Made by a program: the position numbers and the translations under genes
In this document: positions 23,703-34,876 of the stretch, in pieces
Layout: every line of letters starts with the position of its first letter
Numbering within the stretch: the stretch's first letter is position 1
The notes under the pieces: generated by a model
The model's database searches: none
The model's input: only the letters and a program-made list of their open reading frames with translations
Told to the model about the DNA's origin: nothing
Assembly (NCBI RefSeq): GCF_013178945.1
Contig: NZ_JABFDM010000004.1
Location: forward strand, 572,786-607,724
DNA: 34,939 bases
Reading direction: 5' to 3'
Origin: Bradyrhizobium aeschynomenes
GTDB lineage: Bacteria; Pseudomonadota; Alphaproteobacteria; Rhizobiales; Xanthobacteraceae

Positions 23703-24073
23703 TCGTCCCGCCCTGCAAGAGAGAGGGCGCGGGGAATGCCGGGCGCTGGCCGCACCCATGGCCCGCCTGCGGAAAAAATGCAGGCGGCAGGAACCACAGG
23801 TTCAGCCGAGACATCCCGGCATTCCCCGCGCGATGGTTTTCACGCTTATGTCGCGATCTCCCCGGTGTCCGGCTTTTTAGCCACCGTCGCCGTCCGGATC
23901 ATCATCACCAGACGACTTGGCGCCAGCTTCGGGGCGCCAGGACCACGCGTCTTCACGTCCGCAAGTCTGCCGTTCGTCGGCGAGCACGAGGCCCGCTGCA
24001 GCACACTCGCAGCCACCGCATCGCCGGCCCCACGTCTCGTGACGATCGCGAAGCGCCCCTCTCGCGGGCCGGG
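23703..24073 (+). repeat. ~375-bp dispersed intergenic repeat, copy 2
   Basis: Collinear with the reverse complement of 8048-8425, including the GC hairpin with an A-run at about 23760-23790 and the CACGTCTCGTGACG block at 24032-24045. It fills most of the 960-bp gap between the LacI regulator and the acyl-CoA synthetase. No transposase is present. Borders are approximate. Confidence 0.75.
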
Positions 24074-24240
24074 ATGCGGAGAGATATACATGATTTCCGA
24101 AAAAAGGAAAGAGATTTATCTTTCGCGGAAGGATGGATCAGGGCCAGTCAGAGTCCGTCACAATAAGTAGCTGGTGATGTGCAGGGTCCCACCCCCTCGC
24201 AATGACAATGTTGACCGAGGCGTCTCCCCGACTTCCACCG

Positions 24241-24359
24241 TCGTCCCGGCGAACGCCGGGACCCATAAACGCCACCGTCGGCTTTGCGAAGGACGACGAT
24301 CCAGACCTTCTCCGCCAACGCACATCACGCAGTATGGGTCCCGGCGTTCGCCGGGAAGA
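24241..24359. repeat. REP-like inverted repeat before the acyl-CoA synthetase 3' end
   Basis: 24244-24267 and 24333-24356 are perfect 24-bp reverse complements (CCCGGCGAACGCCGGGACCC core). Each arm is itself a hairpin. It lies just after the 3' end of the minus-strand acyl-CoA synthetase gene and may terminate it. Confidence 0.8.
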
Positions 24360-24410
24360 CAGCGGTATGTGCGGCCACATTCTGCCGCCACGCATTTCCG
24401 CCCGATGTCC

Positions 24411-26258
24411 CTATTGCTTCGCCGTGGAGGCAGCCGGCCGCTTCGCGTAGATCGCCACGATCTCCCTGGCGAACGTCCGCTCGATGGCCGGCCGCTTGTT
24501 CTTCAGCGTCGGCGTGATCAGGCCGGCCTGGATGGTCCATGGCTCCAAGGTCCAATGCACCGCCTTCGGCGTGGCGTAGGCCGGATAGGCCTTCACGCTG
24601 CGCGCGATGTGGCGCAGCAGGGAAGCGGCTTCGGCCTCGGGGCCGCGCTGACCGTGAGCGGCGAGCCGCGCCTGCTGCTCGGCCCAGCCCTTGGGGTTGA
24701 GGACGACGATCGCCGTGAGGAACGGGCGGCTCTCCCCGATTACGATCGCCTGCTCGAACAGCGGGTCGGTGAGGATCGCGGTCTCCAGGTCGGCGGGGGC
24801 GATCTTCTCGCCGGTCGACGTCACCAGGATGTCCTTGATCCGCCCGGTGATGGTGATGCGTCCCTGGTCGATACGGGCCTGGTCGCCGGTGTGCAGCCAG
24901 CCGTCGGCCTCCTTGATGCGCGCGGTCTCCTCCGGCCGGTGCCAGTAGCCGAGCATCACGTGGGGGCCGCGCACCATCAGCTCGTCATTGTCGCCGATGC
25001 GGACCTCGACGCCGGGGAGGGCGCGGCCGACGGTGCGCGGATCGTTGTCGTCGGGCGTGTTGACGCTCACCACCGGCGAGGTCTCGGTCATGCCGTAGCC
25101 CTGCAGCACGTCGAGCCCGAGCGCCAGGAACAGCCGCACCACCGGCTCGGCGATCGGCGCGCCGCCGCTCACCGCGACGCGCAGCCGCCCCCCGAACCGG
25201 GCCAGCACCTTCTCGGCGACGAGGCGACGCAGCAGCGGCCATGCGGTGCGCTCGAACATCGGCTGCGTGGCGCGCCCATGCCGTGCATCGAAGCGGCGGC
25301 CGCCGATCGCGAGCGTCAGATCGAGCAGCGCGCGCTCCAACGGGTTGGCGATCCCGCGGTGATGCATGACGAGCGAATAGATCCGCTCATAGATGCGCGG
25401 CACCGAGACCAGGATGGTCGGGCGTACCTCCAGCAGATCCTCCGACAGCTGCCTCACCGAGCGCGCATAGGCGACGCAGGCACCGATCGCGATCGCGTAG
25501 TAATAGCCCGCAGTTCGCTCGAACGTGTGCGACAGCGGCAGGAACGACAGGAACACGTCGTCGATGTCGGCCGCGAGCCGCTGATGGATCGCCTTGACGT
25601 TTGCGACGACATTGTCGTGCGACAGCATCACGCCCTTCGGCCGGCCGGTGGTGCCCGAGGTGTAGACGATCGCGGCGAGGTCGTGCGACGCGATGGCGAT
25701 CTCGTCGAGAGCCGCGCCGGCTCCGGACGCATTCAGCCAGGCATCCAGCGCGGCGACGCGCGGATCGGCGGCGTCGGGAGGCGCCTGCAGCTCGGCGCAC
25801 ACGATCCGCTTCAGGTCGGGCAGGGCCTGACCGACGGCGGCGATCTCATTCCAATGCTGGTCGGAATCCACCAGCAGCAGCCGCGCGCCGGAATCGGCGA
25901 GGATGTAGGCGATGCTGTCGGCGTTGTCGACCGCATGCATCGGCACCGGGACCAGCCCGCGCGCCAGCGCCGCCTGATCCATCGCGAGATGCGCCAGCCC
26001 GTTCGGCATCAGGATCGCGACGCGCTCGCCTTGTTTCAATCCTTCGGCGGCGAGCGCCCGCTGCCAGCGATCGACGACGCGATCGATCTGGTGCCATGAC
26101 AGGCTGCTCCAGCCGTTGCCGGCCGGATCGAAGTGACGATAGGCCTCGGCGTCGGGGCTCCGGTCGACGCGCCAGCGCCACAGCGCGGGCAGGGTCGCAA
26201 TGGCGGCCAGCGGGCCGGCCGCCATTGCCTGATCATCGATGGAATTAGACTGCTGCAC
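24411..26258 (-). CDS. Long-chain acyl-CoA synthetase (AMP-forming), FadD15-like
   Basis: Activates a fatty acid with ATP to an acyl adenylate and then acyl-CoA. The 615-aa product has the ATP-binding motif YTSGTTGRPKGV (199-210), PLSHTFERTAGYY, SGGAPIAEPV, QGYGMTET (387-393), GWLHTGD (453-459), TGRIKD (471-476) and the C-terminal lysine region TLKNKRPAIE. This order and the HTFERT segment are typical of long-chain synthetases. It has no signal peptide; membrane attachment is not evident. It is monocistronic as far as can be seen, with a 141-nt gap before the NTF2-like gene upstream. Confidence 0.92.
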   Translation of the reverse strand: MQQSNSIDDQAMAAGPLAAIATLPALWRWRVDRSPDAEAYRHFDPAGNGWSSLSWHQIDRVVDRWQRALAAEGLKQGERVAILMPNGLAHLAMDQAALARGLVPVPMHAVDNADSIAYILADSGARLLLVDSDQHWNEIAAVGQALPDLKRIVCAELQAPPDAADPRVAALDAWLNASGAGAALDEIAIASHDLAAIVYTSGTTGRPKGVMLSHDNVVANVKAIHQRLAADIDDVFLSFLPLSHTFERTAGYYYAIAIGACVAYARSVRQLSEDLLEVRPTILVSVPRIYERIYSLVMHHRGIANPLERALLDLTLAIGGRRFDARHGRATQPMFERTAWPLLRRLVAEKVLARFGGRLRVAVSGGAPIAEPVVRLFLALGLDVLQGYGMTETSPVVSVNTPDDNDPRTVGRALPGVEVRIGDNDELMVRGPHVMLGYWHRPEETARIKEADGWLHTGDQARIDQGRITITGRIKDILVTSTGEKIAPADLETAILTDPLFEQAIVIGESRPFLTAIVVLNPKGWAEQQARLAAHGQRGPEAEAASLLRHIARSVKAYPAYATPKAVHWTLEPWTIQAGLITPTLKNKRPAIERTFAREIVAIYAKRPAASTAKQ

Positions 26259-26399
26259 GCCCGCCTCCGGCGATCCGGTATTCGTCGCGAGCGTCTTGCA
26301 GCGGCGGATCAGGACCGACGTTGACGTAGCGCAATCACGGGACGTCTGCTCGTGCGCCGCGACATGGGAGCCCCTCGCGTGCGGCGGTGGCGATGTCCG

Positions 26400-26765
26400 T
26401 CACGCGCCCTCCGGCACCTTGTCGAGAAAGCCGGTGACGCGGCGAATGCGGCCGTCGGCGAGCTCGACGAAGTCCGTGCCCTCGATCGGGCCGTCTGCAT
26501 CCGCCGGACCGAGCGTCCAGGCGAAGCGGACGTAGTTGCCGTGGCCGTTGGCGCTGCCGCGCAGGCGGAAGCGGAAGTCGGGGAAGCGGTGCTGCACGCC
26601 GTTCACGAGTGCGTCGATGCCGTCATAGCCGCTGCCGCACATCAGCGGGTCGACATAGCTGGCATCGTCGGTCCATTGCCGCGCGAGCAGCGTGCGGCGC
26701 TGCGTGGCGTCGCGCTCGTTCCACAGCGCAATGTAGCCGTCGGCGATCGCGGCGATCTCGGTCAT
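26400..26765 (-). CDS. NTF2-like (SnoaL-type) protein
   Basis: A 121-aa cone-shaped alpha+beta barrel protein of the NTF2-like superfamily. Characteristic pieces are IADGYIALWNERDATQRR, DDASYVDPLMCGSGYDGIDALVNGVQHRFPDFRFRL and FAWTLGPADADGPIEGTDFVELADGRIRRVTGFLD. Members act as isomerases, hydrolases or binding proteins, and the reaction here is unknown. ATG 26765 is chosen because GGAGAG lies six bases upstream; a longer reading from 26816 has no such site. Confidence 0.85.
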   Translation of the reverse strand: MTEIAAIADGYIALWNERDATQRRTLLARQWTDDASYVDPLMCGSGYDGIDALVNGVQHRFPDFRFRLRGSANGHGNYVRFAWTLGPADADGPIEGTDFVELADGRIRRVTGFLDKVPEGA

Positions 26766-26932
26766 CGGTGCTCTCCATGTTGTGAACGATGAGGCGGCGA
26801 AGATCGCGCCGATCATGCATCGAATCGATTACGTCCGACGTCATCTCATTTGGCATGACCAAACTGTAAGTTGCCGCCTCTCCGCGCCGGGCCTACCCAG
26901 CGCGCAGAGACGGTGCGGGGGATTTGCGTCGC

Positions 26933-27292
26933 ATGTTGTCCGACACTTGGAAGTTAATCGCGGTCGCGATCTGTCTCGTCCTGTTCACGGCAGATACCGT
27001 GCTCAAGCCGCAGGATAAGCCCAACCGCATGGTGTTCTTCGAGCTGCATCGGGGCGACAGCCCGACGATGATCGGCATGATGCGCGACGACCTGCTCAAG
27101 CTGCCGGGCCGCGGCGCAAGCCGCATCCGCAACGCGCTGGCGCGCGGCGAGGCGTTAACGGTCTGGCAATATGAGTTGAGAAAGACTGAAGACGGCAGCT
27201 ATCAGGAGGTGCCCGCGCGGCAGATCGAGCTCGGGTCCGCCGACGCGCCGCTCGTCACCTTCGGCGCCACCGTGCGCCTTCCCGACGATTAG
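26933..27292 (+). CDS. Hypothetical membrane-anchored protein
   Basis: A 119-aa protein I do not recognise. An N-terminal hydrophobic stretch (LIAVAICLVLFTA, residues 6-18) is a signal anchor or signal peptide. The rest is hydrophilic and looks folded (MVFFELHRGDSPTMIGMMRDDLLKL, then VRLPDD at the end). ATG 26933 follows a GGGGGA at a suitable distance; a TTG at 26924 is the alternative. Codon use is like that of its neighbours. It stands alone, divergent from the NTF2-like gene. Confidence 0.6.
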   Translation: MLSDTWKLIAVAICLVLFTADTVLKPQDKPNRMVFFELHRGDSPTMIGMMRDDLLKLPGRGASRIRNALARGEALTVWQYELRKTEDGSYQEVPARQIELGSADAPLVTFGATVRLPDD

Positions 27293-27925
27293 TTCGACTC
27301 CGCTGCTCACATGCCGCCGCTGCCGGCGCATTCCTCAGCAAAGCCGGGCGATCGAGTCGGCCGCGATGCCGCTTCCGTCTGGAGCGGATCCGGGAGGATG
27401 CGACCCGATGTCGAGGCTGCATCGGCGCCGCCGAGGTTCCGCGCGCCGGGAACCTGAGCGGTATCGAAGGCCGGCGCAGGAATCCGTTCCTCCCATCCGT
27501 TCCTCCCAGTCCTTGGCGCCCTCCACAACGCCGCCTTCGAGCATCCGGAATTTCACGGGGTTTTGCTCTGCCGTGACGTTGAAGCCGCGCCGCCAGACGA
27601 ATCATGCCGGGCTCCTGCCCAGCTCGTGGCGCAACTGCCATGGTCGGGCCCGGGTGAGGCGATATTTTCGCGGTAGCAACCGGGTGGTGCAGCGGCCTTG
27701 CAACACTTGCCCTGAATTTGGTTCGGGCTGCCGCGCCGTCCTGGACAAAAACACGATCTCGCAACACGCTGCGTTTGCGATTTGGATTTGGCTTTCGCGT
27801 TCCGGTTCTGGGGAGGGCTCGTGATTGCAAGGTCCGCCGCAGTTCCAAGCATCACAATCAACGCATCACACGAAGCGTATCAAAGTCGGTCAGATCGGTT
27901 TCGCCGGGTTGAACTGGGGCTCGAC
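27293..27925. other. 630-bp region without a recognisable gene
   Basis: Reading frames here have no homology I can see and lack ribosome binding sites. A perfect 13-bp tandem duplication, TCCGTTCCTCCCA twice, is at 27483-27508. The 3' part should hold the promoter of the following exported protein. No terminator or RNA gene is evident. Confidence 0.4.
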
Positions 27926-28450
27926 ATGAAATTCTGGACGGGGTTGCTCGCAGTTGTTCTGTTGCTGTCGGGGGTCGGCGCGAGCCAGGCCGTGGTCCGG
28001 ATCGCCGACGACCGCGGCGGCCGGATCGGCACCTATGTCGACAAGTACCAGGGCCTGCGATCCTCAGGCGAGTATGTGATCATCGACGGCCTGTGCGCGT
28101 CGGCCTGCACCATCGTGCTGGGCGCCGTTCCGCACGACAAGATCTGCGTCACCTCGCATGCCAATCTCGGCTTCCATGCCGCCTGGGATTTCGGCGCCAA
28201 CGGCCGCGCCGTCACCAATCCCGAGGCGACCCAGATGCTGTACTCGATGTATCCGTCGCCGATCCGCCGCTGGATCTCGCAGCGCGGCGGGCTGACGCCG
28301 CGGATGATCTTCCTGAAGGGCAAGGAGCTGCAGGCGATGTACAAGCCCTGCTACATGGACGCCCAGGCGTCCTCGCCGTCCTCGCCGCAGGTCGCACCCA
28401 ACGCTCCGGCGATCTCGCCGGCGGCCGCCAAGGCCTCCGCCTCGCACTGA
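27926..28450 (+). CDS. Exported ClpP/crotonase-like (COG3904-type) protein
   Basis: A 174-aa protein with a signal peptide (MKFWTGLLAVVLLLSGVGASQA, cleavage likely after residue 22). The core contains YVIIDGLCASACTIVLGAV, the CASAC motif (57-61) seen in periplasmic ClpP-like proteins, where the serine (S59) would be the nucleophile, and H84 in NLGFHAAW as a possible partner. The C terminus is Ser/Pro/Ala-rich and probably disordered. ATG 27926 gives a clean signal peptide; the upstream in-frame starts do not. Peptidase activity is inferred only. A close match to this length and motif is common in Bradyrhizobiaceae. Confidence 0.75.
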   Translation: MKFWTGLLAVVLLLSGVGASQAVVRIADDRGGRIGTYVDKYQGLRSSGEYVIIDGLCASACTIVLGAVPHDKICVTSHANLGFHAAWDFGANGRAVTNPEATQMLYSMYPSPIRRWISQRGGLTPRMIFLKGKELQAMYKPCYMDAQASSPSSPQVAPNAPAISPAAAKASASH

Positions 28451-28594
28451 CCGGGGCATTCCTCCGCACCCTGTGACCGCGGCGGGCGCCTCCGCGCTTG
28501 CCTCGACCGCCAGCGCGGCCTATTTCAGAGGCCGAGAGGCGGGCAAATGCATGTGCCATTTCGGGCCAGTGACCCGCCGGATGAGCACGCCGTC

Positions 28595-28783
28595 ATGCAG
28601 CCCCTTTCAGCGCCGCAAGAGATATCGTCCGGTTCTGCCGGTCGCCGCGCGGCCTCGGCGCCGGTGATGGCGGCCGTGGCCCTGGGCGTCGTGCTGGTTG
28701 CCGGCGCCGGGATTCTCTGGGCGCAGTACGGCACTGCCGTGTTCTTCGAGATGATCGCCGCCGGCTTCAGCGCCTGCTTCTGA
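28595..28783 (+). CDS. Small single-pass membrane protein preceding SCO1
   Basis: A 62-aa protein (78 aa if it starts at ATG 28547) with one hydrophobic segment, APVMAAVALGVVLVAGAGILWA, and the C-terminal tail QYGTAVFFEMIAAGFSACF. It stops 22 nt before the SCO1/SenC ATG on the same strand, so the two are likely cotranscribed and may work together in copper delivery or cytochrome oxidase assembly. That role is inferred from position alone. I recognise no domain. Confidence 0.6.
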   Translation: MQPLSAPQEISSGSAGRRAASAPVMAAVALGVVLVAGAGILWAQYGTAVFFEMIAAGFSACF

Positions 28784-28805
28784 GACCGAAATTGAGGAGC
28801 CCGGC

Positions 28806-29402
28806 ATGCCGTCCAATGCCACCCGTCCGCTGGTGATCATCGGAGCCTTCGCTGCCAGCCTGGTGGTCGGGCTGACGCTGATGTTCGTCGTCATGGGCGG
28901 CGGTGCCCGCAACATCGCGGCACCTGCCGCGATCGGCGGGCCGTTCCAACTCACCGACCAGACCGGTGCAGTCGTCACCGAAAAAAGCCTGCAGGGGCGG
29001 CCGACGCTGATCTTCTTCGGCTTCACCCATTGTCCGGACGTCTGTCCGACCTCGCTGTTCGAGATCTCCGAGGTGCTGCGGGCGATGGGCAAGGACGCCG
29101 ACAGCGTGAACGCCTATTTCATCTCGGTCGATCCCGAGCGCGACAACCCGGCGACCATGAAAGACTACCTCTCGAGCTTCGATCCGCACCTGAAGGGCCT
29201 GACCGGCGATCCCGAGGTGCTGGCCAAGGTCCTCACCGAGTACCGGGTCTATGCCAAGAAGGTCCCGCTGAAGGACGGTGATTACACCATGGACCACACC
29301 GCCTTGATCTATCTGATGGACCGCAACGGCCGCTTCGTCGCGCCGTTCAACCTGAAGCGCACGCCCGAGGAGGCGGCGGCGGACCTCAAGAAATACCTCT
29401 GA
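28806..29402 (+). CDS. SCO1/SenC copper-binding assembly protein
   Basis: A 198-aa membrane-anchored, periplasm-facing thioredoxin-fold protein that delivers copper to the CuA site of cytochrome c oxidase. An N-terminal transmembrane helix (about 9-30) is followed by FGFTHCPDVCPTSL with the CxxxC pair C76/C80, ISVDPERD, and H164 in DYTMDHTALIYLMD, completing the copper site. GAGGAG lies just before the ATG. It is preceded by a small membrane-protein gene. The cytochrome oxidase genes it serves are not in this window. Confidence 0.94.
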   Translation: MPSNATRPLVIIGAFAASLVVGLTLMFVVMGGGARNIAAPAAIGGPFQLTDQTGAVVTEKSLQGRPTLIFFGFTHCPDVCPTSLFEISEVLRAMGKDADSVNAYFISVDPERDNPATMKDYLSSFDPHLKGLTGDPEVLAKVLTEYRVYAKKVPLKDGDYTMDHTALIYLMDRNGRFVAPFNLKRTPEEAAADLKKYL

Positions 29403-29479
29403 GCGCGTTAACGCTCTCGCGCCCGGCGCACGGCGCCGAGCCGATTCGCGCCTCGAATTTGCGCCGGGATGGTCTATAA

Positions 29480-32197
<2,718 letters not shown>

Positions 32198-32225
32198 GGC
32201 CCACGCTCTTCACTCCGCAGAGGGT

Positions 32226-32345
32226 GTCGTCCCGGCCTCGAGCCGGGACCCATAACCACCGGCTCGAGTTTGACGGAAGATCTCCGCCACCGTCCAAACC
32301 AATCAGCACTCCGCGGTATGGGTCCCGGCTCGAGGCCGGGACGAC
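32226..32345. repeat. REP-like inverted repeat with perfect 29-bp arms after lysS
   Basis: 32226-32254 and 32317-32345 are exact reverse complements, each arm a hairpin itself (CCCGGCCTCGAGCCGGG). The arms share the GTCGTCCCGG...CCCATA plan with the repeat at 24241-24359. It lies between convergent lysS and the carbonic anhydrase gene. Confidence 0.9.
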
Positions 32346-32396
32346 GGCGGAGTGCTGCGCGGCAGCCGCGATCCGAAGCGGCCGGCGATGCGCGAC

Positions 32397-33158
32397 TTAC
32401 ACGCCCTGCAGCACGAAGCGGCGGTCGAGCTTCTGCACCGGGCGGGCATTCATCGGGTACAGCTTGGCGAACTTCGCCACGTCAGCTTCGGCAACCGAAA
32501 CCGGCTCGCTCAGCAGCAGCCACTCGACGACCTCGGAGCACGGCGGCGTCGTCAGCGAGCCGGCATAACGATAATAGGAGCGGCGGTTGGGCAGCATCAT
32601 GTTGGGATTGATGCGCGGATCGGCCTTGACCGCGGGACCCTCCTTGTCCGGCATCGTCGACACGATGTGGGAGAACGCGGCATTGGGACGGCCGGTGGTC
32701 ATGAGCACGCCGACCACAGCGAGACCGCCCGACGCAGCGCGGTGCACGAAATGCGCTTCCATCGGATAGTTCTTGCCGCCGATCTGGTGCTCGCTCGGGC
32801 GATGGAAATGCACCTGCAGTAGCTTGTAGGTGGTGCCGCCGAGCTTCAGGGTGCCGCTGCCGTCGGCGAAGTTGAGCTGGATGGTGTGGCCGTTGTTGAC
32901 GATGGTGTCGGCGGTCCTCGCCCAGCTCAGCTTGAAGTCGGGCAATTGGGCCCGCGTCGCATGCTCGATATCGATCGGCGACTGCTGGGTGCCGACGCTG
33001 CAGACCTTGTTGGCCGCGTCGAGATCGCCCCATTTGGAGGGGCCCGTCGTCCCCTCGTAGCTCCAATGCGGGGCGCCTTCGGCGGCGAAGCCGGGCGTGG
33101 CGCAGACGGGGCAGAGGGCTAGCCCTGCAAGGGCCTTCAAGACGTTGCGGCGGTCCAT
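32397..33158 (-). CDS. Alpha-type carbonic anhydrase, Tat-exported
   Basis: A periplasmic zinc enzyme interconverting CO2 and bicarbonate. The 253-aa product starts with a twin-arginine signal (MDRRNVLKALAGLALCPVCA). The zinc ligands are H117, H119 (QVHFHRPSEH) and H136 (MEAHFVH); H91 in NNGHTIQL matches the proton-shuttle His64 of human CAII, and the SLTTPPCSE loop carries the Thr199 equivalent. QSPIDI and the C-terminal NARPVQKLDRR are family hallmarks. ATG 33158 is chosen because GGAG is correctly spaced before it. It is monocistronic on the minus strand. Confidence 0.95.
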   Translation of the reverse strand: MDRRNVLKALAGLALCPVCATPGFAAEGAPHWSYEGTTGPSKWGDLDAANKVCSVGTQQSPIDIEHATRAQLPDFKLSWARTADTIVNNGHTIQLNFADGSGTLKLGGTTYKLLQVHFHRPSEHQIGGKNYPMEAHFVHRAASGGLAVVGVLMTTGRPNAAFSHIVSTMPDKEGPAVKADPRINPNMMLPNRRSYYRYAGSLTTPPCSEVVEWLLLSEPVSVAEADVAKFAKLYPMNARPVQKLDRRFVLQGV

Positions 33159-33440
33159 GGCAATCTCCAAAGCTCAAGTGTGATGCAGGCAATCGGTGCG
33201 GCCGTCGGCGCTCGGCGCCGCCAAGGCGAATCGCGAAGCCCAGGAGAGCTGAATTCGGTTAATCCTTGCTGAGGAACCGGCTGTATCCAGAAGAATCCGT
33301 GATGACACGGGACAACTCGTGCGGGCCGCGGCGCAGCGGCTGCGGGACAATCGACGCTTGAGTTCGCCGCCCCCTGCCGATACGGTCGGCCGCTCCCGAA
33401 AACATCAGCAAACTCAAGCTCAAGCCAGGACCGCGCGAAG

Positions 33441-33785
33441 GTGCCCAAAATCTACAAAATCTGCTCAGCTTCGGCCTGGCGCGAGGCGGAGCGGCTGGGC
33501 GTCTACCGCGGCAGCGCGGACGATCTGCGCGACGGATTCATCCATTTCTCGACCGCCTCTCAGGTTCCGGAGACCGCCCGAAAGCACTTCTTCGGGCAGA
33601 GCGCACTGTTCCTGGTCGAAGTCGAGGCGGACGCGCTGGGCGATGCGCTGCGCTGGGAGCGCTCGCGCAATGACGAGCTGTTCCCGCATCTCTATGGCGA
33701 ACTCGATCTCGGTGCGGTGACCGCCGTTCACCAGATGCACAGCCGTGCCGATGGCGGCCACGACATTCCAGGACTTGCGCCGTGA
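33441..33785 (+). CDS. DUF952 family protein
   Basis: A 114-aa protein of the DUF952 family, with IYKICSASAWREAERLGVYRGSADDLRDGFIHFSTASQVPETARKHF at the N terminus and LFLVEVEADALGDALRWERSRNDELFPHLYGELDL after it. The family has no established function; the conserved FIHFS block is its hallmark. It starts with GTG. Its stop overlaps the pyrD GTG start by 4 nt (GTGA), so the two are translationally coupled. Confidence 0.88.
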   Translation: MPKIYKICSASAWREAERLGVYRGSADDLRDGFIHFSTASQVPETARKHFFGQSALFLVEVEADALGDALRWERSRNDELFPHLYGELDLGAVTAVHQMHSRADGGHDIPGLAP

Positions 33786-34876
33786 TTCGCGCCTTCGACA
33801 CCGTCTCGCTGCCGCTGCTTCGCTGGCTGGACGCCGAGGATGCGCACCGGCTTGCCATCCAGGGCCTCAAGCTGCTGCCCGCCATCAAGCCGCGGCCTGA
33901 CGATGCCAAGCTCGCGGTGCGCGCTTTCGGGTTGAACTTCCCGAACCCGGTCGGCATGGCCGCGGGCTTCGACAAGAACGCCGAGGTGCCGGACGCGCTG
34001 CTGCGGCTCGGCTTCGGCTTCGTCGAGATCGGCTCGGTGACGCCGCGGCCGCAGAGCGGCAATCCGCGGCCGCGGCTGTTCCGCCTGGAGCGCGACGAGG
34101 CGGTCATCAACCGCATGGGCTTCAACAATGACGGTGCCGAGGCCGTGCTGCGCCGGCTGGCCGGCCGCGCCAACCAGGGCGGCATCGTCGGCGTCAATGT
34201 CGGGGCCAACAAGGATTCGGCCGACCGCGTCGCCGACTACGTCCGCCTGATCGAGACCTTTGCGCCGGTGGCGAGCTATTTCACCGTCAACATCTCCTCG
34301 CCGAACACGCCGGGCCTGCGCAATCTGCAGCAGGCCTCGCAGCTCGACGAGTTGCTGTCCAAGGTGCTGGAGGCGCGCGACCGCGTCCGCCGCAAGGCCG
34401 GCGACACCCCGGTGCTGCTCAAGATTGCGCCCGATCTCAGCCTCGCCGAGCTCGACGACGTCGTCCATGTCGCGCGCTCGCGCGGCGTCGACGGCATGAT
34501 CGTGTCGAACACGACGCTGGCCCGGCCCAACAGCCTGCGCGAGCAGCTGCGCGCCAAGGAGCAGGGCGGCCTGTCCGGGCGGCCGCTGTTCCGGCTTTCG
34601 ACCCGCATGGTCGCGGAGACCTTCGTCCGCGTCGAAGGCGCGTTCCCGCTGATCGGTGTCGGCGGCATCGACACCGGCGGCGCCGCGCTGACCAAGATCC
34701 GCGCCGGCGCCAGCCTGATCCAGCTTTATTCCTCGCTCGTCTACAAGGGTCTCGGCCTGGTCGACAGCATCAAGGCCGACCTGACCTCGACCTTGCTGCG
34801 CACGGGCCGCGAATCTCTGTCCGAAATCGTGGGCGCCGATGCAGCGACGATCACGGCGGAGGATTGGCCGGTCTAG
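33782..34876 (+). CDS. pyrD: Dihydroorotate dehydrogenase (quinone), class 2
   Basis: Oxidises dihydroorotate to orotate in pyrimidine synthesis, passing electrons to membrane quinone. The 364-aa product has the N-terminal membrane-associating helices of class 2 enzymes (residues 1-40), NPVGMAAGFDKNAEV, IGSVTPRPQ, INRMGFNN, and the active-site serine S173 in NISSPNTPGLR. VLLKIAPDLS, GMIVSNTT, LSGRPLF and GVGGIDTG form the FMN site. Start is GTG 33782, overlapping DUF952. Length matches the class. The window ends 63 nt after its stop; no gene is seen there. Confidence 0.96.
   Translation: MIRAFDTVSLPLLRWLDAEDAHRLAIQGLKLLPAIKPRPDDAKLAVRAFGLNFPNPVGMAAGFDKNAEVPDALLRLGFGFVEIGSVTPRPQSGNPRPRLFRLERDEAVINRMGFNNDGAEAVLRRLAGRANQGGIVGVNVGANKDSADRVADYVRLIETFAPVASYFTVNISSPNTPGLRNLQQASQLDELLSKVLEARDRVRRKAGDTPVLLKIAPDLSLAELDDVVHVARSRGVDGMIVSNTTLARPNSLREQLRAKEQGGLSGRPLFRLSTRMVAETFVRVEGAFPLIGVGGIDTGGAALTKIRAGASLIQLYSSLVYKGLGLVDSIKADLTSTLLRTGRESLSEIVGADAATITAEDWPV

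Noticed and set aside
23304..24170. Possible 288-codon plus-strand gene in the LacI upstream region
   Set aside because: It overlaps the regulator antisense, then an operator and the dispersed repeat; composition is not protein-like.
27255..27848. Minus-strand open frame of 197 codons
   Set aside because: Arg-rich with no hydrophobic core pattern, in a region with no coding signature and overlapping the end of the preceding gene.
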